A DNA stretch of 64,000 bases from contig CM058236.1 in assembly GCA_030180135.1 (NCBI GenBank), positions 7,089,357-7,153,356 on the forward strand, given 5' to 3'. Below the pieces are notes generated by a model, which saw only the letters and a program-made list of their open reading frames with translations, searched no databases and had not been told where the DNA came from. Made by a program: the position numbers and the translations under genes. The stretch comes from Orychophragmus violaceus (taxonomy: Eukaryota; Streptophyta; Magnoliopsida; Brassicales; Brassicaceae). Below, piece by piece: positions 1 through 11,099 of this stretch (positions are counted from its first letter, which is position 1; each line of letters begins with the position of its first letter).

Positions 1-1850
1 TCAGTGAGTATGACTGTGTTCATTTGATGAGACACGAGTCGGAATTCTTTGAAATGGTCGAAAGAGTTCCAGAATGAGGTATAGAACCTGAGTGACAGAA
101 GTATTGAGACTCTGGATTAGATCACGAGTGAGAATACTTAAGTCATTGATGGTGTGATCATCTGAATGAGTGTGAAGTCGTTTCACAGCTCATTTCTCCT
201 GAAAACCTAGAGGTGTTTCTGTGAGAATGAATCAGATCTTATTAGAAATGATTAAAGATGAGTCACACGAATCTTCCATGATATTCTTTAAGAATAACGC
301 TCTAATATCTAAGTTTACGCTGAAATAGTTCTACCAATATCAGTTGAAAGACACCACTTAAATGTGGACTGGAAATAATCCAAATTCGTCTTTACTGAGT
401 ATTTGTAGTTGTACTACTTCGCTGGTTGTCCTAGGGAAACCAAGGCTTGTTACTTTTACGTCCATTCCGAAAACGAAGTTAGGTTGTTCAGAATTCTGTT
501 TTCTAAAAGGGAAGTTGCTTTCCAAGAAGAACAGTGGGAGTAAAAGTATAACTCGAAGAAATTCGAGAAATACAGGAGGCTGCTCAACCTGTTGAGGGAG
601 AGCAGCGGATGGATTTACAGATTTCTGTAGAATCTACACCTGTAGAGCCTGAAGTTCGCAGATTTGAATCCGTCACTAATCCGAGAGTGATTTCTCGTGA
701 TTAATTGCCATGATCTGATGATCATTGAAAGTGACGAACCTGCGAAATTCACAGAAGCGAAAGTGAGCCCGGACTCCGAAAAATTATACTGTAAGTAAGT
801 TAGCTTCATCGATCCATTCATGGATAGAAGCAAACAAATCGGAGTTGGAATCTTCGTTCTGTTGAAGTAGTCAAGGTTTTGACTTGAACAGGAACGAAGT
901 GGAACTGTGCGTTTACTATTAGATAAGTGGGAGCGATCTTACATTTCTCATAGTGTATGTCGATGACATACTGATTCTCGGAAATAACGTTCCAATGCTG
1001 CAGTCAGTAAAGGACTGGCTTGGGAGTTGGTTTTATGATTGACATGGGTAAAGCCATGTATGTTCTTGGATTTTGGATCTAAAGGTAGAGATCCAAAATA
1101 GCTGGTAGGACAAAGTCAGGATTCTTATATTGACAAAGTCCTACACGTTTTCAGCATTCCAAGAAGGGTTTTATGCCAATGTCACATGGCATTACGTTAA
1201 GCAAGAAACAGTATCCTACGATATCTGCTGAGCTTGAATGCATGGATGAGATTCCATATGCGTCGGCAATTGGATCTATCATGTATGCCATGACACGTAC
1301 TTGTCTTGATGTTGCTTTAATGTTAAGCAAGACAAGTAAAGACCAGTCAAATCCAGCAAAGAATCACTGGATAGACGTAATGAATATCCTCAAGTATTTG
1401 GAAAACACTTAGGATAAGTTCTTGATTTACGGAGAAAGTGAGGTGCTACAAGTCAGTAGAGTCTGAAAGGCAAGTTTCCAACAGACAAAGATGATTTCCG
1501 GTCACAGTCTGGTTATATCTTGTGTCTGTCTGGCGGTGCAAGGCACTGTTGCTGACTCCATGACTTAAGCTGAACATTTCGCAGCTTGGGTAGCGGCGAA
1601 AGAGGTTGTTTGGAAAGAAGAGTTCATCACTGAACTTGATGTGATTCCCAGCATAGATGAGACTAGCTGCACATCAGAGGTCCAAACACCTTGAGGGTAG
1701 GTATAACCTATTCCGTGAGATAAATGACAGAGGTGTTAAGTAGATCAGCAAGTTTCAACGAATGAGAACGATGCTAATCTATTAACGAAGCCACTCCTTA
1801 GGCCTAAGCACGAGTCGCGGACTGTAGCTGTAGGATAAGTGAAATCAAGA
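1..1850 (+). pseudogene. Copia-1 integrase-RT-RNase H remnant
   Basis: Broken pol of a Ty1/copia retrotransposon entering from the left edge. Translated fragments in shifting frames give the integrase core (about 1-180), integrase C-terminus and linker (200-860), the reverse transcriptase catalytic YVDD at 956-967, and a 79-codon RT/RNase H piece at 1173-1412 ending in TAG. Weak RNase H pieces follow to about 1800. The RT N-terminal half is deleted near 860-900. The same stops, frameshift and deletion occur in the inverted copy at 42480-44517, so they were inherited by both. No functional protein is expected. The family assignment is secure; fine edges are not. Confidence 0.85.
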
Positions 1851-2680
1851 TGTAGTCTTAATTTCAGTGGGAGTTTGTAAAGGGCTTTATTTAGTTATTT
1901 TGAAAGGTTCATGTAAACATAATATTTTATGTTTATGAAATCTATGATTTCTGGATTATTTTAACTGTGATATAAATAATCGTTCCAAAATGATTCATGT
2001 CATTATATATGGGCCATCGAAGTACATGAGTAGACTTGATCCTGAAACCCCATATTTAACGAAATGACATAAATCATAGTGTCCATAGTCGAAGGTTGTT
2101 GAAATTGGAACACCAACAACCACTTGAGACTAGATTGTGTTGAGACTTATGACCAAGTTTCGAGGGGTCATAGATGCGCGGCATCAAAGTCGACACATAG
2201 GTATATGTAGGGGAGCATATGACCGGACATGGCCCGCTGATGAGAACTCTACAAGATATTAATATCTGTGTCATGAGAGGTTCTCATATACGACTATAGA
2301 GTATAGTCCTTAGACCTGAGTTCGCATGCATGTGGCTGCACATGGAGTGATGCGCTTTGATCATTGTCTAACGCTGTTTCGTAACTGGGAGCTATAAGGA
2401 CCTTGGTTGGGTGTATTATAAAGTGTGTAGTTCATAGTAATGGAACAAGATGGGATTTGTCCCTGCCGTTTAACGGAGGTAATATCTCTAGGCCAATCGG
2501 AGACTTGATAGCTGGTAAGAGAGTGGCCACTCCCAAACGGACTTGCCCAAGTCGTTTGCATTGTCAGTATCAAATCTGGTCCGATGAACATGGTCTGGCT
2601 ATATAAGGATGACACGCATCTTGCCTTATGCCAGATCGAGATATTGAGACAAAAGGATTAGGGAATGTAGGATTCCAGTA
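1851..2680 (+). other. Copia-1 3' untranslated internal region
   Basis: Non-coding stretch between the pol remnant and the polypurine tract. It matches the reverse complement of about 41663-42480 in copia-2, so it belongs to the element. The small open frames here are not preserved between copies and I do not count them as genes. Confidence 0.7.
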
Positions 2681-2692
2681 CAAGTGGGAGAT
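2681..2692 (+). promoter_or_regulatory. Polypurine tract of copia-1
   Basis: CAAGTGGGAGAT lies directly before the 3' LTR start TGTTGG. This is the usual plus-strand priming site of plant copia elements. The same tract is present, inverted, at 41651-41662. Confidence 0.8.
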
Positions 2693-3344
2693 TGTTGGGA
2701 ATGTCCTGAAATCTACCGTACTATCTCTAGAAAGTATGATAAGTGTCGAGATCAGACATAAGTCATAAATACTGGGTGATCATGATGACTTGCTAGAGCC
2801 CGCTCATGATCTATAAGTTTAGGACTTATTACCAGTATTGTATGATCCCTAAGGGTCACACACCATAGCTAACGGGAAAGTTAAAATGGAATTAATACAG
2901 TAAGATGCAAGGCATTTACTGTATTTGTACAGAGAATTGGGCCAGACAAAAGACAGTCTTTTGTCTGATTTGGGCCTTGGGTCCAAAAGCCTAATGAGCC
3001 ATTAGTTTAATTACTTGGGCCCATATAAGGAAGAGGAGGCGCCAGAAAACCCTAAGGCTTCTTGTCCTTGCGATTTTTCTGGGCACCAGAGCCGTCCTCT
3101 CTCTCTGTCGATTCCGAGCTTGGTCTAGCAGCCTGATCCAATAGCTTGTAAGAGTGTGGATACCTAGGAGGAGCCGGTTTCTATCAGCTCTTGCAGATCT
3201 CTTCATTCCTTTGATCAATCCGCTGCAATCACAAGGTAATGAATCTGATCTGTTTATGATTCAACTGCAAATCACCTAGATCCTAGTTAATTATGTGCTA
3301 GGATGTAACCTGACAATTACACCATGAACACACATAATCCTTCA
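2693..3344 (+). repeat. 3' LTR of copia-1
   Basis: Starts TG directly after the polypurine tract and ends CA at 3344. There the sequence switches to element G (compare 3345 onward with 6157 onward). It is related to the 636-bp LTRs of copia-2 but clearly diverged. The matching 5' LTR and the left target duplication lie outside the window. The five bases after it, GGCCG, would be the target duplication. Confidence 0.8.
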
Positions 3345-3624
3345 GGCCGTTGGGGCGATTGACCGAAGATCGGGACGCTGGGCACGAATGGTCCATGCGC
3401 GGGAACGGAATGGGAAAGTCCGGTCATACGCGACTTGATCCAAGATGAATGGATCCAGCAAGGACGACCATAAATGGACTTAGGGCGAATAGAGAGAACA
3501 TAGAATGGATATGTTCTGCTAATATTTTGGGATGTTATTAGCTCCCAAGTGGTTCATAAAGTTTGAACGGGATAAACACCTTAAGTCGGATTCGGAGACG
3601 AATCCCTTTTAAGGGGGGTAGACT
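3345..3624 (+). mobile_element. Element G, 3' end of internal region (copy 1)
   Basis: Matches 6157-6438 nearly base for base. It ends with a purine-rich run and AGGGGGGTAGACT before the LTR, the usual layout of a Ty3/gypsy 3' internal end. Copia-1 is inserted at its left edge. No coding frame is preserved. Confidence 0.7.
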
Positions 3625-4015
3625 TGTAACATCCCGGAACCGAGAGACTTACCCCACCCTAAACGTTTGGGCTGTCTATGGGACCACCAAACACAGGATC
3701 AAGGAAGGTCAAGGAGAGTGTTCCATAGGCCAAAGAAGGTCAAGCTCAGCTGGGAAGAAGCTTTGCTTAAAGAAAAGCAGCTGAAAGGGGAGTGTTCAGC
3801 TCAAACGAGCTGAACAATTGAGCTATTCAGCTAGGTCAGCTGGCAACCAGCTCAACCCAGCTAGCTTGAGTGTTCAAGTGTTGGGTCAGCTGGTCAGCTA
3901 GTGACACTAGCTGACCAAGGGGCACAATGGCGAAGGGGCACCATGGAAATTTGCACCCATTCGGCCAACCAAGGCAACCCTTCTCCAAGGGAAGTTATGG
4001 GGCGAAATGGGGGGA

Positions 4016-4024
4016 TATAAATAG
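4016..4024 (+). promoter_or_regulatory. TATA box of element G LTR copy 1
   Basis: TATAAATAG lies in a GC-rich context, about 390 bp into the LTR, and is conserved in copy 2 at 6827. Transcription would start some 25-35 bp downstream, which puts the 62-bp array inside the transcript. Confidence 0.65.
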
Positions 4025-4279
4025 ACCCCAGGAAGCCATTTTCGTGCACCATCTCTCCATGGAAGAATTCCCTGATTTTCCTAAGGCAAAGGCCAACCAA
4101 AATTAAGAGAAAAAGATGGTTTTTGTGGCCGGATTCTCAAGGGCTTTGGCCGGCCATGAAAGGAGAGTTTGAAGATGGTTGTGAAGGCAATTAAGGCTGG
4201 GAAACAAGAGGATTTACCCAGAAATTGAAGAAGGAATTGTTTGAAGATTGGACAATAAAACCGGTACTGTCCGTGGGAC

Positions 4280-4960
4280 AATCCGCGGATGACCGTGGGT
4301 CACGTACGGACGATCGCGGTACGTTTGCCGACGACCGCGGGTGATGTACGGAAAACCGTGACCGTTCACATACGGTCGTGTCCATTCACGGACAGTCGTG
4401 TTCGTTCACGGACGACCGCAGGACGATCACGGACGACCGCGGGTCGTGCACATACGTCCGCAGGACGATACGGACGACCGTGGGTCGTACACGAACGACC
4501 ACGGTGTGATCACGTACGTCCACATGACGATACGGACGACTGTGGGTCGTACACGAACGACCACGGTGCGATCACGTACGTCCGCATGATGATACGGACG
4601 ACCGCGGTGCGATCACGTACGTCCGCAGGACGATACGGATGACCGGGGGTCTGCGGGACGATACAGACGACCGTGGGTCATGCACAAACGACACCAGTGC
4701 GATCACGTACATCCGCGGGACAATACGGATGACCGTGGGTCGTACACGAACGACCATGGTGCGTTCACGTACGTCCGCGGGATGATACAGACGACTGTGG
4801 GTCATTTACGGACGCACGCTGGTCGTGCACGGACGGTCATGTCCGTTCACGGACAGTCGTGTCTGTTCACGGACGACCGTGATGATCATACGGGCGATCG
4901 CACGGACGACCGTGACGGTCACACAGATGGCCTTACGGACGTCCGTGACGAACGTGCCGA
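4280..4960 (+). repeat. CpG-rich 62-bp tandem repeat array, copy 1
   Basis: Degenerate tandem units built from ACGGACGACCG, CGTACACGAACGACC and GATCACGTACGTCCGC. The period is 62 bp, measured in the cleaner copy 2 (unit starts at 7266, 7328, 7390). 62 is not divisible by 3 and the units lack stops, so long frames open on both strands; these are by-products, not genes. Flanking sub-units are shorter variants. Confidence 0.85.
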
Positions 4961-5563
4961 GGAACTTACGGATGATCGCGTACGATCGCGGGTCACGATA
5001 CGGTCGCATATCCAGGAACGGTCGGGACGAGGTTCACCCTTATGAACATGGATGATCAAGCAAAGGATCAAGGAGAATGGTGGTCAGAGGAAGGAACAAG
5101 AAGACCTCTTTTGTACTCAGTCATGTGGGGATTGTTGGTTGAATGACTAAGTACAAAGGGGGTGTGTTCTAAGGGTTGGTGAACGGATGAGCTAAGCTGA
5201 ACGCGGAGCTAGCTTCACACCGGATTCACCAAGGGATAAGGTACACATTCGAATACTCTTCTATTGTTCTAAAGAATGAATAGAGCTGAATAGGAGAATG
5301 AAATAATCTAAGTGAAAGACTTAGGTTGTTAGAACGGGTAGATAAGAATGGAACCTCGAAAGAGTTTTAAGGAAACTAAATAAGGTTATAGGAGGTTCAT
5401 GGATGGATCGTTCTTTAGAAGAACGATAAAAAATGTTAAGTAAAGATTTCTGCTGCGTAGTATTAAGTATGAAGGATCTAAGACTAGAAGTCAATGAGAA
5501 GATCCGAAGAATACTTGTTCCTAAGGGAAAATTTTAAATAAGATGGGATTTAGGGAGGTTCGG

Positions 5564-6438
5564 GCCACGGGTTTACGAACTGGTTAAAGACATTGGCATG
5601 GCCGAGTCTTATATTGCGATTGCTGGTCTGTCACTGAACCCCACTTCTTTAAATGTTTTGTGGGCATTACATTTGGGGAAAAGGGTTAGGTTGCTTAGCA
5701 TTTGGAATGCGTAAGAACCATAACCAAGGTCGAGTCCTACAGGGAACAAAGGCCTGATTACGATCTAGTAAGAGATTTACTAAGATCGGGAAACTAAGAA
5801 CAAGTCCTTAAGGATTGTGATCAGGATTTGACTAAGTCTAAGACAACACAAAAATCAGGGAAATGATTAAGTCTTGACGGACCTAGGTCAATGGGAAATG
5901 AAAAGGCATATCAAGCCGGGACAGGAAGGGTGTACACAAAGTTAACCACCACCGAATTCGGGGACGAATTCCCAATTTGGTGAGGGAGACTTATAACATC
6001 CCCGCCCCGTGAAACTTGAATCTCTTGACGGATTAGTCCATGGTTCGGTTGTTTGATTGGCCATGGCCAATACCGTGAGCCACAAGTCGGATTAAGCGCA
6101 GAATGAACCGTGAGTCATGGGCAAGAGAAGTTCAGACGGTTAAGCGCGATCGAACGGCGGCCGTTGGGGCGGTTGACCGAAGATCGGCACGCTGGGCACG
6201 AATGGTCCATGCGCGGGAACGGAATGGGAAAGTCCGGTCATACGCGACTTGATCCAAGATGAATGGCTCCGGCAAGCACGACCATAAATGAACTTAGGGC
6301 GAATAGAGAGAACATAGAATGGATATGTTCTGCTAATATTTTGGGATGTTATTAGCTCCCAAGTGGTTCATAAAGTTTGAACGGGATAAACACCTTAAGT
6401 CGGATTCGGGGACAAATCCCTTTTAAGGGGGGTAGACT
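5564..6438 (+). mobile_element. Element G internal remnant, with a second LTR-like start
   Basis: Lies between the truncated LTR copy 1 and LTR copy 2. The 6157-6438 part duplicates 3345-3624. Near 5955-6010 another gypsy-like 3' end is visible: GGGGACGAATTC, then GAGGGAGACT, then TATAACATCCCCG. This suggests a junction with a related family, or an older recombination. No protein domain recognised. Confidence 0.55.
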
Positions 6439-6826
6439 TGTAACATCCCGGAACCGAGAGACTTACCCAACCCTAAACGTTTAGGCTGTCTATGGGACCA
6501 TAAGACTAAACACAGGATCAAGGAAGGTCAAGGAGAGTGTTCCATAGGCCAAAGAAGGTCAAGCTCAGCTGGGAAGAAGCTTTGCTTAAAGAAAAGCAGC
6601 TGAAAGGGGAGTGTTCAGCTGAAACGAGCTGAACAATTGAGCTAGTCAGCTAGGTCAGCTGGCAACCAGCTCAACCCAGCTAGCTTGAGTGTTCAAGTGT
6701 TGGGTCAGCTAGTGACACTAGCTGACCAAGGGGCACAATGGCGAAGGGGCACCATGGAAAGTTGCACCCATTCGGCCAACCAAGGCAACCCTTCTCCAAG
6801 GGAATTTATGGGGCGAAATGGGGGGC

Positions 6827-6835
6827 TATAAATAG
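6827..6835 (+). promoter_or_regulatory. TATA box of element G LTR copy 2
   Basis: TATAAATAG lies in the same position as in copy 1, followed by the same ACCCCAGGAAGCC sequence. This supports a shared LTR core promoter. Confidence 0.65.
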
Positions 6836-7084
6836 ACCCCAGGAAGCCATTTTCGTGCACCATCTCTCCATGGAAGAATTCCCTGATTTTCCTAAGGCAA
6901 AGGCCAACCAATATTAAGAGAAAAAGAGGGTTTTTGTGGCCGGATTCTCAAGGGCTTTGGCCGGCCATGAAAGTAGAGTTTGAAGATGGTTGTGAAGGCA
7001 ATTAAGGCTGGGAAACAAGAGGATTTACCGAGAAATTGAAGAAGGAATTGTTTGAAGATTGGACGATAAAACCGGTACTCTCCG

Positions 7085-7800
7085 TGGGACAGTCCGCGGA
7101 TGACCGTTGGTCACGTACGGACGATCGCGGTACGTTTGCCGACGACCGCAGGTGACGTACGGAAAACCGTGACCGTTCACATACGGTCGTGTCCATTCAC
7201 GGACAGTCGTGTTCGTTCACGGACGACCGCAGGACGATCATGGACGACCGCGGGTCGTGCACATACGTCCGCAGGACGATACGGACGACCGTGGGTCGTA
7301 CACGAACGACCACGGTGTGATCACGTACGTCCGCAGGACGATACGGACGACCGTGGGTCGTACACGAACGACCACGGTGCGATCACGTACGTCCGCAGGA
7401 CGATATGGACGACCGTGGGTCGTACACGGACAACCGTGGGTCGTACACGGACGACCGCAGTGCGATCACGTACGTCCGCGGGACGATACGGATGACCGTG
7501 GGTCTGCGGGACGATACAGCCGACCGTGGGTCATGCACGAACGACCCAAGTGCGATCACGTACGTCCGCGGGACAATACGGATGACCGTGGGTCGTACAC
7601 GAACGACCACGGTGCGTTCACGTACGTCCGCGGGATGATACAGACGACCGTGGGTCATTTACGGACGCACGCTGGTCGTGCACGGACGACCGTAACCATT
7701 CACAGACAGTCGTGTCCGTTCACGGACGGTCGTGTCCGTTCACGGACAGTCGTGTCTGTTCACGGAAGACCGTGCTGATCATACGGGCGATCGCACGGAC
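7085..7800 (+). repeat. CpG-rich 62-bp tandem repeat array, copy 2
   Basis: The clearest part is 7266-7450, where unit starts fall at 7266, 7328 and 7390, giving an exact 62-bp period. Palindromic words (CGTACG, TCGTACACGA) recur in each unit. CpG density is far above the surrounding AT-rich DNA. All three forward frames stay open for 77-189 codons, because the unit has no stop. Confidence 0.88.
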
Positions 7801-8523
7801 GACCATGACGGTCACACAGATGGCCTTACGGACGTCCGTGACGAACATGCCTAGGAACTTACGAATGATCGCGTACGATCGCGGGTCGCGATACGGTCGC
7901 GTATCCAGGAACGGTCGGGATGAGGTTCACTCTTATGAACATGGATGATCAAGCAAAGGATCAAGGAGAATGGTGGTCAGAGGAAGGAACAAGAAGACCT
8001 CTTTTGTACTCAGTCATGTGGGGATGGTTGGTTGAATGACTAAGTACAATGGGGGTGTGTTCTAAGGGTTGTTGAACGGATGAGCTAAGCTGAACTCGTA
8101 GCTAGCTTCACACCAGATTCACCAAGGGATAAGGTACACATTCGAATACTCTTCTATTGTTCTAAAGAATGAATAGAGCTGAATAGGAGAATGAAATAAT
8201 CTAAGTGAAAGACTTAGGTTGTTAGAACGGGTAGATAAGAATGGAACCTCAAAAGAGTTTTAAGGAAACTAAATAAGGTTATAGGAGGTTCATGGATGGA
8301 TCGTTCTTTAGAAGAACGATAAAAAATGTTAAGTAAAGATTTCTGCTGCGTAGTATTAAGTATGAAGGATCTAAGACTAGAAGTCAATGAGAAGATTCGA
8401 AGAATACTTGTTCCTAAGGGAAAATTTTAAATAAGATGGGATTTAGGGAGGTTCGGCCCCGGGTTCGGCCTGACCACCGGAACGCATCGACCGCGGCCTA
8501 GGGTGGCGGTTCGGGGTGTTTCA

Positions 8524-9053
8524 AAGAACATACTTATGGTTTATGAATTTAAATTAAATTTGTATTTATAACCCGCACTTTGTTTATGGTTTTCTCTAGT
8601 ATTTACTTTTTTTGTCAATTTGGTTATCTTTAGTAACTTGGTATATTACTCGTATTCCATGATATCCAAAAATTGAAAAAATAATGAATGAGTATTAAAC
8701 ATTGATTAAAATTTAGTACGTAAACTTATTAACCGATCGAGAACATGTTCCCTTTTGAAGAACAAATCAATGTATTTCGTTCAGCTGAGAGGATTATGAA
8801 CAATCAATTTCTTATGGTAAATTCAACGCATTACAATTAGAGATTATGAAACAAAAGCAAACATGGATCATTCTCATGTAATCATTCGAGAAAAGCTCAT
8901 AACGAGTAAGTGGATTTTAATTTAAAGTCGCAAATGTTGTGTATCGAGTTAAAATAGTTACCTGGTATTTATTTCAATAAACCTTAAAACTCTTCACTTT
9001 CTTCTTCTACCTCTTCCCTATCATTCTCTTATATTCAAAGAGAGATCCACAAA
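8524..9053. other. AT-rich DNA, nothing recognised
   Basis: No coding, RNA or repeat signature seen. It may contain the upstream region of the OB-fold gene remnant that starts at 9054. Confidence 0.5.
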
Positions 9054-10265
9054 ATGAATCCGCTTATAACATGCGATTCTGAAAATACACAATTTCACAA
9101 AATTGTTGATATTACTTTGAGGGATAATCACTGGAATGTTAGAGCCAAGGTTTTAAGAGCGAGGTTTTTTACTCACTATGATGCTCCCTTAGAATTAATT
9201 TTATCCGATGAAATGGTATTCTTCTTCTACTTTTTTTTATCCCCTGGAATTGATTTACCCCTTTCATTTTATTGGCTATACATGGCACCCATAAATCCAT
9301 ACGTTTTATTTGTGTACTTCCTTTTGTAACCTTTAGTTATAATCAACATGGAAGTCTTATTCAGGTTTTAGCTTTCTAAAAAAACGCCCGGAAGTTCCTT
9401 TTTCTTTTACAGAAAGAAGGTTGCTGGTTTAATTTTTCTGATTTTAGGGTTTTGTTAGGGCCAAAATGTGACAGAGTATGTCCAACGTATAATGATATTG
9501 TTATAACTGACAAGACAAATATTACTGAGAACTTCGAACCTCCAACTTTGGATGAGCTCTTGAGCATCAAACCAATCCAAGGAATTAATGATGGCACGGT
9601 TTCAGATACATATAAAATTGGTAAGTGTTGTTTACAATACATAATTATTAGATTAAGTGGAGAAATCAAACATCGGATTTGGAAGAATTGTGGTTATTGT
9701 TTAGGGGATTAACTTATATTTAAAAGAATTTTTTCATATAGATGTTGTTTGTGCTATAACATGGGTTGGAGAGCTTTAATGGGTACATGACTCTTCAAAG
9801 GTCTATTTGTATTCACGTATACACGCTAAAGTCCAATTCATGCTAAGAGATGCCGAGTAAGTTTAAGTTTCAGAGTTTTATAATCACCTTATGATTAAAC
9901 CTTACGGTTGACCAAAAAAAAATTTAAACCTTACTAAATAATGTGTTGGAATTGAAGGAAGAGGGCCATAGAATGTGTTGCCTATGAACCACCCGCTAAG
10001 GAATTGTCAAGGCATTTTGAACAAGTTCCAAACAAGAATTTGTTTGTTTTGTTCCGATTTTTCTGGATCAAAAGATTTTGCGGTATGTTGACATGTTTTC
10101 TAGATAATATGAGTAAGACATTAATATAGAACAAAATTATGAGAATATATTTATTTTTTTACCTAGGGGTTACTTGGCTTCGAGGAATAGAAGGGCCTTC
10201 TTTGATAAGAACAGTTTGATGGAACGATATGAATATTTTGAAATTGTCATATTGAACAACATCTA
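9054..10265 (+). pseudogene. RPA1-like OB-fold (DUF223-type) gene remnant
   Basis: Exon-like pieces with plausible splice signals: 9054-9213 (ATG; VDITLRDNHWNVRAKVLRA), about 9450-9620 (TLDELLSIKPI; donor GTAAGTG), 9742-9856 (acceptor CATATAG, donor GTAAGT; ends FMLRDAE), about 9958-10083 (IECVAYEPPAKELS) and 10165-10265. The order fits plant replication-protein-A large-subunit-like proteins with OB folds, which bind single-stranded DNA. Exon 3 has an in-frame TAA after GEL, so the copy is probably dead. Plant genomes hold many such copies, some carried by Helitrons; no Helitron end was seen. Confidence 0.6.
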
Positions 10266-10639
10266 ACGTATTTCCCTCTTTGATTTCGTGTAGGTATCCT
10301 AATCCTCTTCCGACATGGTACTCAAACGAGCACCAGAATCTCGATCGCTACTAACTCTCCTTTACTCTTATTCTATAACTATTAAGAACTTATGAATTTC
10401 TGATTCCTTAAAACCAGTGTAATTAAAGATTGCTAAGCGTTTGGTTTCTATTTTTAGGGTTAATTAACTTTACAATATATTTTAGTTAATATATAATATT
10501 GCAACTTATACATGTTTATTAGAAGTTGAAAAAAAGCGATTATACATTTTACATATTGCAAATATAGATTAGCTTTGAAACCCATACACCTACCACAAAT
10601 TGGTAAAATACAACCAAACTATCTCATATTGCTTTCAAA
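10266..10639. other. AT-rich DNA, nothing recognised
   Basis: No convincing coding or repeat signal. It may include 3' sequence of the OB-fold remnant. Confidence 0.4.
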
Positions 10640-11074
10640 AAATCCAAAAATACTATATGATACGACCCTTACCCGACTACTTTGCAACACGGATAGTGAG
10701 TTGAATATTAGTCGTATCAATAGCGACAAATAAATGACTTGGTTACTACTATACCCGAAGTAGCGAATTAATCGCCCATGTACTGACCAATTCGCGTTTG
10801 TTCTACGACTCTGAGCATCATGCGCAAAATTAGTCGCCATATCACCGACTAGCCTGCGACTATTGTTTCCGGTCTCGATAGTGGTCGTTAATCAGTGGTA
10901 AATTGACGACTAAATGGGCGACCATCATTTTTGTTCGTATATAAGCGACTAATACACGTCCAATAATCCGTTGTCGCAAAATAGTAGCATTATTGTCCCC
11001 TAATAGTGGCAAAATGTTACGACTACAAGTATAGTCGCAAGGTCCAGTCGCAAAAACGTTGTTTTCTTTTAGTG
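10640..11074. mobile_element. CACTA-type transposon end (remnant)
   Basis: The right edge reads TTGTTTTCTTTTAGTG; its reverse complement starts CACTAAAAGAAAAC, a typical En/Spm terminus. Inside it, GTCGCAA and CGACTA words recur in both orientations, like CACTA subterminal repeats. No matching left terminus was found, so it is a truncated or diverged non-autonomous copy. The left boundary is a guess. Confidence 0.55.
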
Positions 11075-11099
11075 TTAGCACAACAGATCATGTAGAGAA

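Larger units (their letters stand above)
3625..5563 (+). repeat. LTR of element G, copy 1 (3' end truncated)
   Basis: Begins TGTAACATCCCGG, a start typical of plant Ty3/gypsy LTRs, and aligns with 6439-8456. It lacks roughly the last 65 bp present in copy 2. Parts in order: a U3 rich in AGCTGA words (about 3738-3915), a TATA box at 4016, a CpG-rich 62-bp repeat array (about 4280-4960), then a less repetitive tail. No coding capacity. The gypsy assignment rests on LTR form only; the clade is unknown. Confidence 0.75.
6439..8523 (+). repeat. LTR of element G, copy 2 (complete, 2085 bp)
   Basis: Runs from TGTAACATCCCGG to GGTGTTTCA. After it, unrelated AT-rich DNA begins (AAGAA...). Same internal order as copy 1: AGCTGA-rich U3 (about 6553-6722), TATA box at 6827, 62-bp array, tail. 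It differs from copy 1 by substitutions, small indels and unit number, so the two are not recent twins. Confidence 0.75.

Noticed and set aside
4289..5045. Overlapping forward and reverse frames of 60-120 codons, Arg/Asp/Thr/His-rich
   Set aside because: They are translations of the 62-bp repeat, which lacks stops in several frames; no start context or conservation fits a gene.
7100..7778. 189-codon and 131-codon frames in the second repeat array
   Set aside because: Same artefact. Unit length is not a multiple of three and frames overlap on both strands.
4280..7800. CRISPR-like regular repeats
   Set aside because: Plant DNA; units are contiguous with no unique spacers, and the array lies inside an LTR.
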